DNA of 7,367 bases from Candidatus Aminicenantota bacterium (GTDB lineage Bacteria; Acidobacteriota; UBA4820; DSQY01): positions 1 through 7,367 of the forward strand of contig DAHXMK010000160.1 of assembly GCA_027365515.1 (NCBI GenBank). The letters run 5' to 3'. Below are positions 1 to 5,847 of this stretch, in pieces (within the stretch, counting starts at the first letter, position 1; each line of letters opens with the position of its first letter). Both the position numbers and the translations under genes were made by a program. Under the pieces are notes generated by a model. That model ran no database searches and was not told the origin of the DNA. It was given only the letters and a program-made list of their open reading frames with translations.

Positions 1-597
1 GAAAACGTGCTTCTCGTACTCCTCGAAACGCAGGTTCTGCGGGCGCTGCGCCGGCTGGACGCGCTCGAAGATGACGTCCTTCGTGGGAAAGCGCTGCTCG
101 AAAAGCTTGGGGTCCTGGACCCGCCTCAATCCTTCCAGCAGAAGCTCAGGCACCGTGAGCGAAGTCGTTATGTTCTCGCCCGTCCTCTCCTCGCCCTCGT
201 AGAATTGGAAGGAGCCGGAATCCCACTTGAGCAAGCTGTAGGCTATCTCCTGGACCTGGTGGCGCACCTCGTTCCACAGGTCCTTCGGCGTTATCGCCTG
301 CATCTCGATGAGGATCTTGCCCAGCCTCTTCCCCCTGGTTATGTGGGAGGCCGCCGCCGCGAGCTGCTCCGGCGATATCTTTCCGGAGCGGGCGAGCATG
401 TCGCCGAAGCGCTCCTCCGGGACGTTCGACGTTGCGAAGACGACCAGCCCCTTCTTGAAATGGAGGGTCTTCGTGACGGCGCCGTTTCGCACGAGCAGGA
501 TGCCGGTCTTGGCCATCGTGTGGAGATAATCGAGAAGCTCGGGAAGGCCGAGAGCGGAGAAGTCGCCCTGGAGCGGAACCGACGGCTGGCTGTTCAC
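1..597 (-). CDS. DUF4388 (PatA N-terminal-type) domain protein, C-terminus cut off by window edge
   Basis: The frame is open from a GTG at 597 to the window edge, giving 199 residues without a stop. The start near residue 8 (LQGDFSALGLPELLDYL) followed by TGILLVRNG and a KTLHFKKGLVVFATS segment is the typical DUF4388 pattern. This domain occurs at the N-terminus of PatA-like and other two-component or gliding-associated regulators in deltaproteobacteria. A second part, around residues 95-140 (DLWNEVRHQVQEIAYSLLKW, then GSFQFYEGEE), also fits the family. No membrane segment is seen, so the protein is probably cytoplasmic. The GTG start is supported by AGGAGAG at 610-604 with 6-nt spacing. The gene overlaps the upstream signal peptidase stop as GTGA, so translation is probably coupled. 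The molecular role of DUF4388 is not established; a regulatory or scaffolding role is inferred. Any C-terminal effector domain lies outside the window. Confidence 0.85.
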   Translation of the reverse strand, partial: MNSQPSVPLQGDFSALGLPELLDYLHTMAKTGILLVRNGAVTKTLHFKKGLVVFATSNVPEERFGDMLARSGKISPEQLAAAASHITRGKRLGKILIEMQAITPKDLWNEVRHQVQEIAYSLLKWDSGSFQFYEGEERTGENITTSLTVPELLLEGLRRVQDPKLFEQRFPTKDVIFERVQPAQRPQNLRFEEYEKHVF

Positions 598-1130
598 GGG
601 CGCCTCTCCTGAGCGTTTGCGATCGCCTGAAACGGGTAGTACCTGAAGAGCACCCGGCCGTATATCTCTTTCGACGTGACCGGCCCGAAGGCGCGGCTGT
701 CCTCGCTTGCCGGGAGGTTGTCGCCCAGGCAGAAATAGTCGCCTTTCGCCAGCCGGACCTTTCCGGGCGCTTGACGAGGAAGGCCCGCGTCATCGGTGGC
801 GGTGGCGACCACTTGGCCGTTGACCTTGAAGGTTCCGTCGGCGCCCGTTTCGACGACGTCTCCTGGGACGGCCGCGAGCCTCTTGACGAGATAGCGCGCG
901 TTCAACGGCGAGCGAAGGATCACTATGTCGCCCCGCTGAAGGCTTGAGAAATGGAAGGCCACCCTGTCCACCAAAAGGCAGTCACGCTCGTTTAGGGCCG
1001 GGTACATGCTTCGTCCCGAAACCTGGAAGGGCTGAAACAGGACGTGCAGAAGCAGAAACGCCATGAAAAGCGAGAGCGCCACTACGCCGGCAGTCCGAAG
1101 CAGATATTTAACGAAGCCCTTCGCGGCCAT
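594..1130 (-). CDS. lepB: Signal peptidase I (S26 family)
   Basis: This 178-residue protein cleaves signal peptides from secreted pre-proteins at the periplasmic face of the inner membrane. One N-terminal membrane anchor spans about residues 13-33. The catalytic serine box follows immediately as SGRSMYPAL, with Ser41 the expected nucleophile. Lys83 in ARYLVKRLAAVPGD is the expected general base. The conserved late box GDNLPASEDSRAFGPV is present at about 136-151. It is much shorter than the two-anchor E. coli LepB (about 324 aa) and resembles the compact single-anchor enzymes of many other bacteria. The ATG at 1130 is preceded by GAGAGGG a few bases upstream. The stop overlaps the start of the DUF4388 gene by four bases. 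All catalytic residues are present, so it is probably active. The symbol follows family usage; a specialised paralogue elsewhere in the genome cannot be excluded. Confidence 0.93.
   Translation of the reverse strand: MAAKGFVKYLLRTAGVVALSLFMAFLLLHVLFQPFQVSGRSMYPALNERDCLLVDRVAFHFSSLQRGDIVILRSPLNARYLVKRLAAVPGDVVETGADGTFKVNGQVVATATDDAGLPRQAPGKVRLAKGDYFCLGDNLPASEDSRAFGPVTSKEIYGRVLFRYYPFQAIANAQERRP
604..610 (-). promoter_or_regulatory. Ribosome binding site for the DUF4388 gene
   Basis: AGGAGAG on the minus strand lies 6 nt before the GTG at 597. It lies inside the last codons of the signal peptidase gene. It decides the non-ATG start that makes the GTGA overlap. Confidence 0.65.
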
Positions 1131-1151
1131 GTGATGCCCTCTCAGGGTTGA

Positions 1152-1180
1152 AGTTTACCCCAAGCACAGCCGCCACACAA
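1152..1180 (-). promoter_or_regulatory. Candidate sigma70-type promoter for lepB-DUF4388
   Basis: On the minus strand, TTGTGT (1180-1175) and TAAACT (1157-1152) are separated by 17 nt. Each hexamer has partial match to consensus. A start near 1145 would give a leader of about 15 nt carrying the GAGAGGG Shine-Dalgarno. It lies in the 116-nt gap after the upstream lipoprotein gene, which has no evident terminator, so read-through from the transpeptidase genes is also possible. Confidence 0.3.
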
Positions 1181-1246
1181 GCGGAGCGCCCCCGGACAAG
1201 CGCAGTTCAGCATAGCCAGCGGCCGCGGAGGCACCACGCCAGCTCG

Positions 1247-1954
1247 CTAGGGGATCACGAGGAATTCCGGCGAGGGTTGAAAAGTCCTGTAGAGCGAGGC
1301 GCCGCTCTTGGCGTCCATCTCAAGCATCAGGCGGAGCCCGGCGGCCTTTCGGATTCCCAGCCCCTGGAGAAAGTCGTGCCACCATATCTTGACCCTGCTG
1401 ACCGGCTTCTGCTTGCCCGTGATCTCTCCCTGAAGGTTCACCTGGATGCAGCGCGAGTCCGGAAACAAAATCTTGTACGAGGCTGGAACGGGCGTCAGCT
1501 CCTCCATTGTCGGGGGCACCAACCCGGCTTCGTCCGGCGTGGGCAGAGTGGACTGGTTGCCCGGAATGATGCGGACGCGTTCGATGACCAGCGGCGGGTC
1601 GAGCTTCGCTCCGCCCCAGACGATTCCTATCCACTTGTCGTAGCTTCCCCTCGTGAACCACACCGCCCTAGGCAGTCCCACCGAGAGGCCGAGCGCCTTG
1701 TAGTGCATGATGTCAACGCCGGAGTGGCAGAGGACGATCTCTTTTTCATTGAGGCGCAACTCGTAGTAGTAATGGCCGGAGGCGGCCAACGGCTCCCTCA
1801 AGAGCGCGAGCCTCTCTTGAGAAAACGCGGGAACCTCCGCGGGCTTCCGCGAAGAACAGCCCAAGGCCAAAACGGCAAGCGCCAATAGAAGGGCCGCCAG
1901 CGCGCCGCGCGTCAGAATATAAAAACGGATGTACCGATGGGGCACTTTTTCCAT
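1247..1954 (-). CDS. Predicted lipoprotein of unknown function
   Basis: The 235-residue product is not a family I recognise. Residues 1-33 look like a lipoprotein signal peptide: basic start, hydrophobic stretch from about 18 to 31, then LALGC with Cys33. The lipobox is imperfect because Leu rather than a small residue sits just before the Gly. Ser at +2 would suit outer-membrane sorting. The mature part is mixed alpha/beta in character, with a HYYYELRLNEKEIVL strand-like segment, an LPRAVWFTRGSYDKW stretch, a PGNQSTLPTPDEAGLVPPT linker-like segment and a C-terminal FLVIP. The start at 1954 lies inside the upstream L,D-transpeptidase gene (43-nt overlap) and has GAGGG five bases upstream; an in-frame GTG at 1945 is a weaker alternative. 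Its position as third gene of the overlapping set suggests a job in peptidoglycan or envelope work, by context only. Confidence 0.75.
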   Translation of the reverse strand: MEKVPHRYIRFYILTRGALAALLLALAVLALGCSSRKPAEVPAFSQERLALLREPLAASGHYYYELRLNEKEIVLCHSGVDIMHYKALGLSVGLPRAVWFTRGSYDKWIGIVWGGAKLDPPLVIERVRIIPGNQSTLPTPDEAGLVPPTMEELTPVPASYKILFPDSRCIQVNLQGEITGKQKPVSRVKIWWHDFLQGLGIRKAAGLRLMLEMDAKSGASLYRTFQPSPEFLVIP

Positions 1955-2619
1955 AAGACCCTCAAATCATCGCGTCCAACGCGAACGCAGCCGTGGCTTA
2001 CGTTCCTGCCTAAAAGCCTGGTGTAGAGCGTCCCGTGGATCATGTACCCGGGCACGTCGAGATCCAAGGCGTACTCACCAAGCATTCCCTCCTGCGTCCT
2101 GTCGGAATACCGCTTTGGGAAAGGTTCTCCGGACTCGATATAGTCCCAGTCGGGCGCCGTCCAGAGCGGGTCCTGGCGCCTGCCCTTGACCTTGAATCGG
2201 CCGACGGGGGTGTCGAAAACCCATTTTCTCTTTCCCGACGGGTCTTCGAGAACGGAGCCGGCCCCGGCCGAAACGACGGCGTCCAACAAGACCTGGTCGC
2301 CCTCGCGCAGGTAGAGCCTGTTTTCCACGCGGTCAATTACGATGAAGTCGCCCTTGGGAGCGAGCTTCTCGATGCTCTTCTCCGCGGAGTTGGCCGCTTT
2401 CGGGGCTTCATCGCCGCGAAGCTCCTCGGGCTCCGGCGCCACGCAACGCGAGGCGGTCTCTTTGGAAAGCGGCCCGTAGCTGTATCCGGTCCCGGCCGCA
2501 GCTATCGCAATGCACGCGGCCACGACGAACAAGAAGGCGAGCGCCCACGCCAGCAGGCGCGGCCACCGCCTCTTCGGCTTTGGAGCCATCTCCGCCGGTT
2601 CAGGCGCCAGGACGCTCAT
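1912..2619 (-). CDS. YkuD-family L,D-transpeptidase, membrane-anchored (ErfK/SHGC type)
   Basis: The product (235 aa) should make meso-DAP cross-links in peptidoglycan or attach proteins to it, acting in the periplasm. After a short basic cytoplasmic tail, one membrane anchor spans about residues 22-42, then a Pro/Glu/Ala-rich linker of about 45 residues. The YkuD fold runs from about 91 (KGDFIVIDRVENRLYL) to the end. His195 in MIHGT and the SHGCVRV box, with Cys211 as expected nucleophile and His209 beside it, complete the catalytic signature. A TPVGRFKVKG segment is also typical of the family. The start has a strong AAGGAG (2630-2625) five bases upstream and overlaps the preceding transpeptidase gene by 20 nt, suggesting coupled translation. 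No LysM or SPOR domain is seen. Whether it makes 3-3 cross-links or ties a lipoprotein to the wall cannot be told from sequence. Confidence 0.92.
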   Translation of the reverse strand: MSVLAPEPAEMAPKPKRRWPRLLAWALAFLFVVAACIAIAAAGTGYSYGPLSKETASRCVAPEPEELRGDEAPKAANSAEKSIEKLAPKGDFIVIDRVENRLYLREGDQVLLDAVVSAGAGSVLEDPSGKRKWVFDTPVGRFKVKGRRQDPLWTAPDWDYIESGEPFPKRYSDRTQEGMLGEYALDLDVPGYMIHGTLYTRLLGRNVSHGCVRVGRDDLRVLWKKCPIGTSVFIF

Positions 2620-3778
2620 TGGTTCTCCTTACACGCCTCAAGCTCGAACGAATCGGGCCGTCGGAACCATCGCTGCCGACGATGGCGACCACCGTTCCGA
2701 CGCTCGCCTGATTATACAGCCACGCCATGTCCGCGTCACTGGGCGCTATGCACCCGTCGGTCCAGTCCTCTCCCCTTCCCCCCTGGCCATGGATCTCGAT
2801 AAGCCCGCCTATCCGGCTTCGTCCCGAAAGCTCGTGGCGAGCCTTGGCCATTTGAAACCGGCGCAAGTCATCTTCGTTGGGATAGTTCAGCAACAGAGCC
2901 AAGCCGTACTTGCTCTGCCCAAAGCCCTTCTTCCTCGTTATGTGGTAACGCCCTTCCGGCGTCGTCCGGTCGCCAGCGTAGCTCTTCTGCCTCAGCGAGT
3001 AAGCGCCCAGGTCAACCTGTATCGAGCGGACTACCCGCCCGTTCTTATACACCTGCAAGAGGTGCCTCTCTTTGATCACCACGAGCGCGATGCCGGAGCG
3101 CCTGCTCTCCTGCACCGCATCGCTCACCCAGCTTCGCCACCTGCTGACGGACGATGGGTCGTCAAACCTGGCCAGAAGCCCGCGGCTCCTCTCGGAGCTG
3201 ACTTCGACGGCCTTGAGCCCCTCCCTCGCCGAGCCGACGGCCGCGCCGTACCTGCCCTTGGCAAGCAGGGCCTTGGCGTTTTTTAACTGGATTTCCGACG
3301 AGGCGAGCCGCTGCCTCACGTAGGCGTCAACCGACGTGTGTTCGGCGAGGTTCTGGGCGTCGCCTATTTGAGCTTCTATCCTTGCGATTAGCTCTTGAGC
3401 CTCGGCCTTGTCCTTGTCGGCCCTCCCCTTGACCGAAGCGTACATTCTTAAGGCATCGGCGCTGGCTTCATCATGAAGACGCTGGGCTCTGCCGTAGTCC
3501 CTCTGGTACCAGTCGAGCGACGACTGGAAAGCGACCTCTCTTTTCAGCGATGAAAGGTCGGCGTCGCACTGAAGCCTTTTGGCCCTGGCGTACTCCATCG
3601 CCCCGGCCCGGTCGGCCCGGTCGAGAATCATTTCGACTTGGTGCCCTCCGGGGTCCGCGGGCATTCTCGTGTGGCCGTCGAAATACGGCGGAAGTTCTCT
3701 CGACGCCCACGCCGCCAGTGCCAGCAGGAAAAGAAGGAAGACCGCCCTGGGAACCGCTCGCCTGTTGAACAATACCAT
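2600..3778 (-). CDS. YkuD-family L,D-transpeptidase with long helical N-terminal region (TDGC type)
   Basis: The 392-residue product starts with a signal peptide or signal anchor (about residues 8-26). Residues about 47-210 are predicted helical and charged, in A-x-x-L style repeats with low Gly/Pro, then a YkuD domain from about 228 (GIALVVIKERHLLQVYKNG). The catalytic signature is IEIHGQGG (His330) followed by DWTDGCIAPSDADM (Cys343, expected nucleophile). The TDGC form is that of the YafK-like branch, not the SHGC form of the next gene. The helical region resembles DUF4398-type domains and, by eye, the lipoprotein encoded just upstream. It could be a coiled-coil or docking arm that positions the enzyme. 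The ATG at 3778 has only a weak GGTGG upstream. No clear own promoter was found in the 34 nt between the terminator and the start, so expression may depend on terminator read-through or a promoter I cannot see. Confidence 0.9.
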   Translation of the reverse strand: MVLFNRRAVPRAVFLLFLLALAAWASRELPPYFDGHTRMPADPGGHQVEMILDRADRAGAMEYARAKRLQCDADLSSLKREVAFQSSLDWYQRDYGRAQRLHDEASADALRMYASVKGRADKDKAEAQELIARIEAQIGDAQNLAEHTSVDAYVRQRLASSEIQLKNAKALLAKGRYGAAVGSAREGLKAVEVSSERSRGLLARFDDPSSVSRWRSWVSDAVQESRRSGIALVVIKERHLLQVYKNGRVVRSIQVDLGAYSLRQKSYAGDRTTPEGRYHITRKKGFGQSKYGLALLLNYPNEDDLRRFQMAKARHELSGRSRIGGLIEIHGQGGRGEDWTDGCIAPSDADMAWLYNQASVGTVVAIVGSDGSDGPIRSSLRRVRRTNERPGA

Positions 3779-3814
3779 TTGTCAATCCACCCGGCTTGCT
3801 TTTCCGCTTCGCCT

Positions 3815-3844
3815 AAAAAACCGGGGGGCGGAAACCGCCCCCCG
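3815..3844 (-). terminator. Intrinsic (rho-independent) terminator after the helical lipoprotein gene
   Basis: Read on the minus strand, a 10-bp perfect stem pairs 3844-3835 with 3831-3822 around a 3-nt loop, with nine of the pairs made by a GGGGGGCGG/CCGCCCCCC match. Six T residues (3820-3815) follow directly after two bases. It lies 34 nt after the lipoprotein stop and 36 nt before the start of the next gene. On the plus strand there is no comparable T run, so it works in the minus direction. Confidence 0.92.
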
Positions 3845-3877
3845 ATTGTGGGACAACGACCATCCGATGAAAATCAC

Positions 3878-4483
3878 TTATTTCTTATGGCCGCCCTTGG
3901 TGCTCTTCTTGAGTTCGATCGCGGCTTCCACGTCGGCCTTCACCTTGTCGGCGGCGGCCTTGGCGTTGGTGGCCTTGGTCTGAGCGTCGAGGAACTTCTC
4001 GGCGGTCATGTCGGCCTTGGCATCCTCAACGCCCTTCGCGGCGGCGTCAACGTCACCAGTCATGGCGGCGACATCGGCGGTTGAACCCTTGCCCTTGGGG
4101 GCCTTCTTGAGGGCCTCGCGGGCGTCGTTGATCGAGGTTTCGGCGGCGGTGATAGCGGCAGTGGCGTCAGCCTTGGCCTTCTCCTTGCCGGCGACCGCAT
4201 CGGCCTTGGCTTTGTCGGCCAGGGTCTTGAGCTCGTTGGCGAGCTGTTCGGTCAGCTTGTAGCTCTTGAAGAACTTGTCGTTCTGGACGGCCAGCTCGGC
4301 GTCAAGAGCGGCGGCCTTGTCGGTTGCGGCTTTGAGTGAATCCGGAGCGTAAGTGGCGGCTTCGGCGGCCTTGGCGGCGTCAACGGCCTGCTTCGCGGAG
4401 TCAATGAGCTGCTGCGGGGGCTTTGCGCAAGCCACCAAACCAAGAAGAGCCAGAACCATCAGACCAAAAAGAACCTTTCTCAT
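3878..4483 (-). CDS. Ala/Lys-rich helical lipoprotein, DUF4398-like
   Basis: This 201-residue protein begins with a clear lipoprotein signal peptide (basic RK, hydrophobic 4-17) ending in LVAC, so Cys19 is the predicted lipidated residue. Ala at +2 suits outer-membrane sorting. The mature part is almost all helix-forming: Ala, Lys, Asp and Glu dominate, with very few aromatics. A YAPDSLKAATDKAAALDAEL segment at 45-64 is typical of DUF4398 proteins. A Gly/Pro-containing break at about 129-134 separates two helical halves. The C-terminus is STKGGHKK, ending in two lysines. The ATG at 4483 is chosen because AAAGGAG (4498-4492) lies 8 nt upstream and the signal peptide starts there; the in-frame upstream ATG at 4555 would add 24 non-signal residues and sits in a leader hairpin loop. 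It has its own strong promoter and terminator. A structural envelope role, possibly linked to peptidoglycan, is inferred from composition and the neighbouring transpeptidases. Confidence 0.88.
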   Translation of the reverse strand: MRKVLFGLMVLALLGLVACAKPPQQLIDSAKQAVDAAKAAEAATYAPDSLKAATDKAAALDAELAVQNDKFFKSYKLTEQLANELKTLADKAKADAVAGKEKAKADATAAITAAETSINDAREALKKAPKGKGSTADVAAMTGDVDAAAKGVEDAKADMTAEKFLDAQTKATNAKAAADKVKADVEAAIELKKSTKGGHKK

Positions 4484-4683
4484 AACTTCTTCTCCTTTCT
4501 TGCCCTTAACTTGATAACTTAACCTTCCTCTTGCACACGCGCGCCCAGCCCCCATGGCTGGATGCGGCCTAGAAACCCATCTTATTCAAGGTGCGGTGTC
4601 CTGACGGCCACCCAAACAGGCTCGGAGCCACACCGGAAATTTCGGTACGCCTCCCGGCGGCGCAACTTTCCGCCGCCCTTTAC
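4484..4683 (-). ncRNA. Structured 5' leader or small RNA upstream of the helical lipoprotein gene
   Basis: From the predicted start near 4683, about 200 nt precede the lipoprotein ATG and hold several helices seen by eye. They are: a 7-bp stem GGCGGCG/CGCCGCC (4677-4671 with 4662-4656); a 6-bp stem (4635-4630 with 4599-4594) enclosing a GGCT/AGCC mini-hairpin (4629-4619); a CCTTGAA/TTCTAGG stem with one T-T mismatch (4591-4585 with 4574-4568); and a 6-bp CCAGCC/GGCTGG stem (4561-4556 with 4550-4545). The last is not followed by a T run, so no internal terminator is evident. I do not recognise a known riboswitch class. The CACCTTGAA...GGGTT stretch recalls the 3' bubble of 6S RNA, but the rest does not fit well. 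It may be a regulatory leader, a stabilising 5' end, or an independent small RNA. Confidence 0.35.
4492..4498 (-). promoter_or_regulatory. Ribosome binding site deciding the lipoprotein start
   Basis: AAAGGAG on the minus strand lies 8 nt before the ATG at 4483. It supports this start over the in-frame ATG at 4555, which has no such site and would bury the signal peptide. Confidence 0.75.
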
Positions 4684-4690
4684 GGGGAAA

Positions 4691-4719
4691 AATCTACACC
4701 AAGAGGCGGCAAATGTCAA
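4691..4719 (-). promoter_or_regulatory. Strong sigma70-type promoter for the leader and helical lipoprotein gene
   Basis: On the minus strand, a perfect TTGACA -35 (4719-4714) is followed after exactly 17 nt by TAGATT (4696-4691), a five-of-six -10 match except at two positions of variable strength. Predicted start is near 4683. It is the best promoter in the window and suggests high basal expression. Confidence 0.8.
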
Positions 4720-4937
4720 GAGGAGTAGCGCCAGGCGCCCTGATTCGGTTTACCAGCGCGTTCAGAGCCCAGCTCGGCAACGGGCGTTCGTGCGAAAGGG
4801 AACAAAACCATGCTCGGCAATCCAGGTTGAGCCGCTCACGGCTATCGTCCTTGCCCACTCCGCCGGCGCTCTGACAATCTTCTCAAAGAACCTGGCGCTG
4901 GCAACCTCAAGGCTGTATACTTGGCAGGGAGGTGGCG
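4720..4937. other. Intergenic stretch without a recognisable gene
   Basis: About 218 nt between the minus-strand promoter and the ThiD gene. Open frames crossing it on the plus strand give Arg/Ser/Gln-rich sequence with no family resemblance. Short GC-rich inverted repeats around GCGCCAGGCGCC (4728-4739) and CTGGCGCTGG (4892-4901) are visible. A TATACT hexamer at 4916-4921 lacks a -35 partner. No tRNA, terminator or riboswitch was found; in particular no TPP-riboswitch CTGAGA element ahead of the ThiD gene. Confidence 0.5.
4926..4932 (+). promoter_or_regulatory. Ribosome binding site deciding the ThiD start
   Basis: AGGGAGG lies 5 nt before the ATG at 4938. This favours the ATG over the in-frame GTG at 4932, which overlaps the site itself. 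Confidence 0.75.
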
Positions 4938-5726
4938 ATGAACAGGACGATACTGACGGTCAACGGCGTTGATTCAAGCGGGGCCACCGGGCTCGCCGCC
5001 GACATCAAAACCTTCCAGACCTTCAGGGTCTACGGCGCCGCCGCCGTAACCGCGGTCCTCGCCCAGAACACTCAGGGGGCTCAAGCGTGCCACCCCGTGC
5101 CGATGGAGGTCCTCGGACAGCAGATAGAAGCGGTGGCCCTTGACATGCCTATTCACGGAGTGAAAACCGGGTTCCTCGGTTCCGCCAACAACGTGCAGAT
5201 GACTGCCTCCCTGCTTGAGGCCTACGGCCTCACCAAGTTGCTGGTCGTTGATCCGTTCATCGAAAGCTCGACCGGCGCCCAGCTTCTGGACGAAAAAGCG
5301 CAGGAGCTTCTAAAGAGCCAACTGATTCCGAAAGCATACGTCATCTGCGCCAAAGCTTCCGAGGCCGCGCTCCTGACCGGGCGCCAGGTCCACGATATGG
5401 CCGAAGCCAAAAGCGCCGCTGAAGCTCTATTGGCAATGGGAGCAAGAAACGTCGTCCTGACCGGCGGGCAATTTGAAGGCCCGCGCGTTCTTGACCTCTG
5501 GTTCGACGGGACTCATCACCACGTTTTCGACGCGCAACGCGTCCCAACCAGAAACACCCTGGGCGCAGGCTGCACCTTCTCGGCGATAATCGCGGCCCTC
5601 GCCGTCAAGGGCATCGGAGTCGGCGAATCGGTCGAGAAGGCGAAGCAGTACATCGCCAAAGCGGTTCAGCACCCATTCCAAATCGGCAAAGGCCAAGGGC
5701 CGTTGAACCATTCCGTGCCCATGTAA
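4938..5726 (+). CDS. thiD: ThiD-type hydroxymethylpyrimidine/phosphomethylpyrimidine kinase, divergent
   Basis: The 262-residue ribokinase-fold protein is expected to phosphorylate HMP and HMP-phosphate with ATP, giving the pyrimidine diphosphate for thiamin synthesis in the cytoplasm. Length fits the family (about 260-270). Visible motifs are VDSSGATGLAADIKTF (11-26), TAVLAQNT with Gln43 at the place of the HMP-contacting Gln, VVDPF in the middle, and GAGCTFS with Cys212 and the anion-hole glycines near the C-terminus. The Cys in this motif separates ThiD from pyridoxal kinases, which carry Asp. Several usually firm positions differ: GGAG reads GATG, the TPN of the LITPNLPEA motif reads CAK, and HGTGC reads LGAGC. 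It stands alone, with no other thi gene nearby and no TPP riboswitch seen. A salvage role, or a related pyrimidine/pyridoxine kinase activity, is possible. Confidence 0.82.
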   Translation: MNRTILTVNGVDSSGATGLAADIKTFQTFRVYGAAAVTAVLAQNTQGAQACHPVPMEVLGQQIEAVALDMPIHGVKTGFLGSANNVQMTASLLEAYGLTKLLVVDPFIESSTGAQLLDEKAQELLKSQLIPKAYVICAKASEAALLTGRQVHDMAEAKSAAEALLAMGARNVVLTGGQFEGPRVLDLWFDGTHHHVFDAQRVPTRNTLGAGCTFSAIIAALAVKGIGVGESVEKAKQYIAKAVQHPFQIGKGQGPLNHSVPM

Positions 5727-5847
5727 ATAATCTCTTGAGCGAAGAAGCCTCTCCTCTTAGCTAACCACAGGCCTCCCAAGAAAACGTCCTATCCAGGTCC
5801 GGCGGCTCGGTGCTCGTCACATCAATGTTGCTTGTTGCCCGCCCCCC

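Noticed and set aside
146..793. Minus-strand open frame of 215 codons overlapping lepB and the DUF4388 gene
   Set aside because: It is very Arg/Gly/Pro-rich and spans two convincing genes in another frame on the same strand, as expected of a GC-rich shadow frame.
2035..3286. Long plus-strand open frames opposite the two L,D-transpeptidase genes
   Set aside because: The opposite strand carries complete catalytic motifs, start sites and family-typical lengths; the plus-strand products are compositionally odd and match nothing I know.
4484..4683. Known riboswitch (TPP, c-di-GMP-I, cobalamin, ZTP) or confident 6S RNA in the leader
   Set aside because: The conserved cores of these classes are not present; the 6S-like stretch is short and the predicted transcript lacks a convincing closing stem.
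4916..4921. TATACT as a -10 for the ThiD gene
   Set aside because: No -35 at 16-18 nt, no TGn extension, and a start about 7 nt later would remove part of the Shine-Dalgarno.
4562..4972. Plus-strand open frame of 136 codons across the divergent intergenic region
   Set aside because: It is Arg/Ser/Gln-rich with no family resemblance, has no good Shine-Dalgarno, lies antisense to the promoter and leader, and runs out of frame into the ThiD gene.
5741..5765. Imperfect inverted repeat after the ThiD gene as a terminator
   Set aside because: The stem has two mismatches and no T run follows. The T run at 5848-5853 has no tight hairpin before it, only a GGCGG/CCGCC pairing across a loop of over 30 nt.
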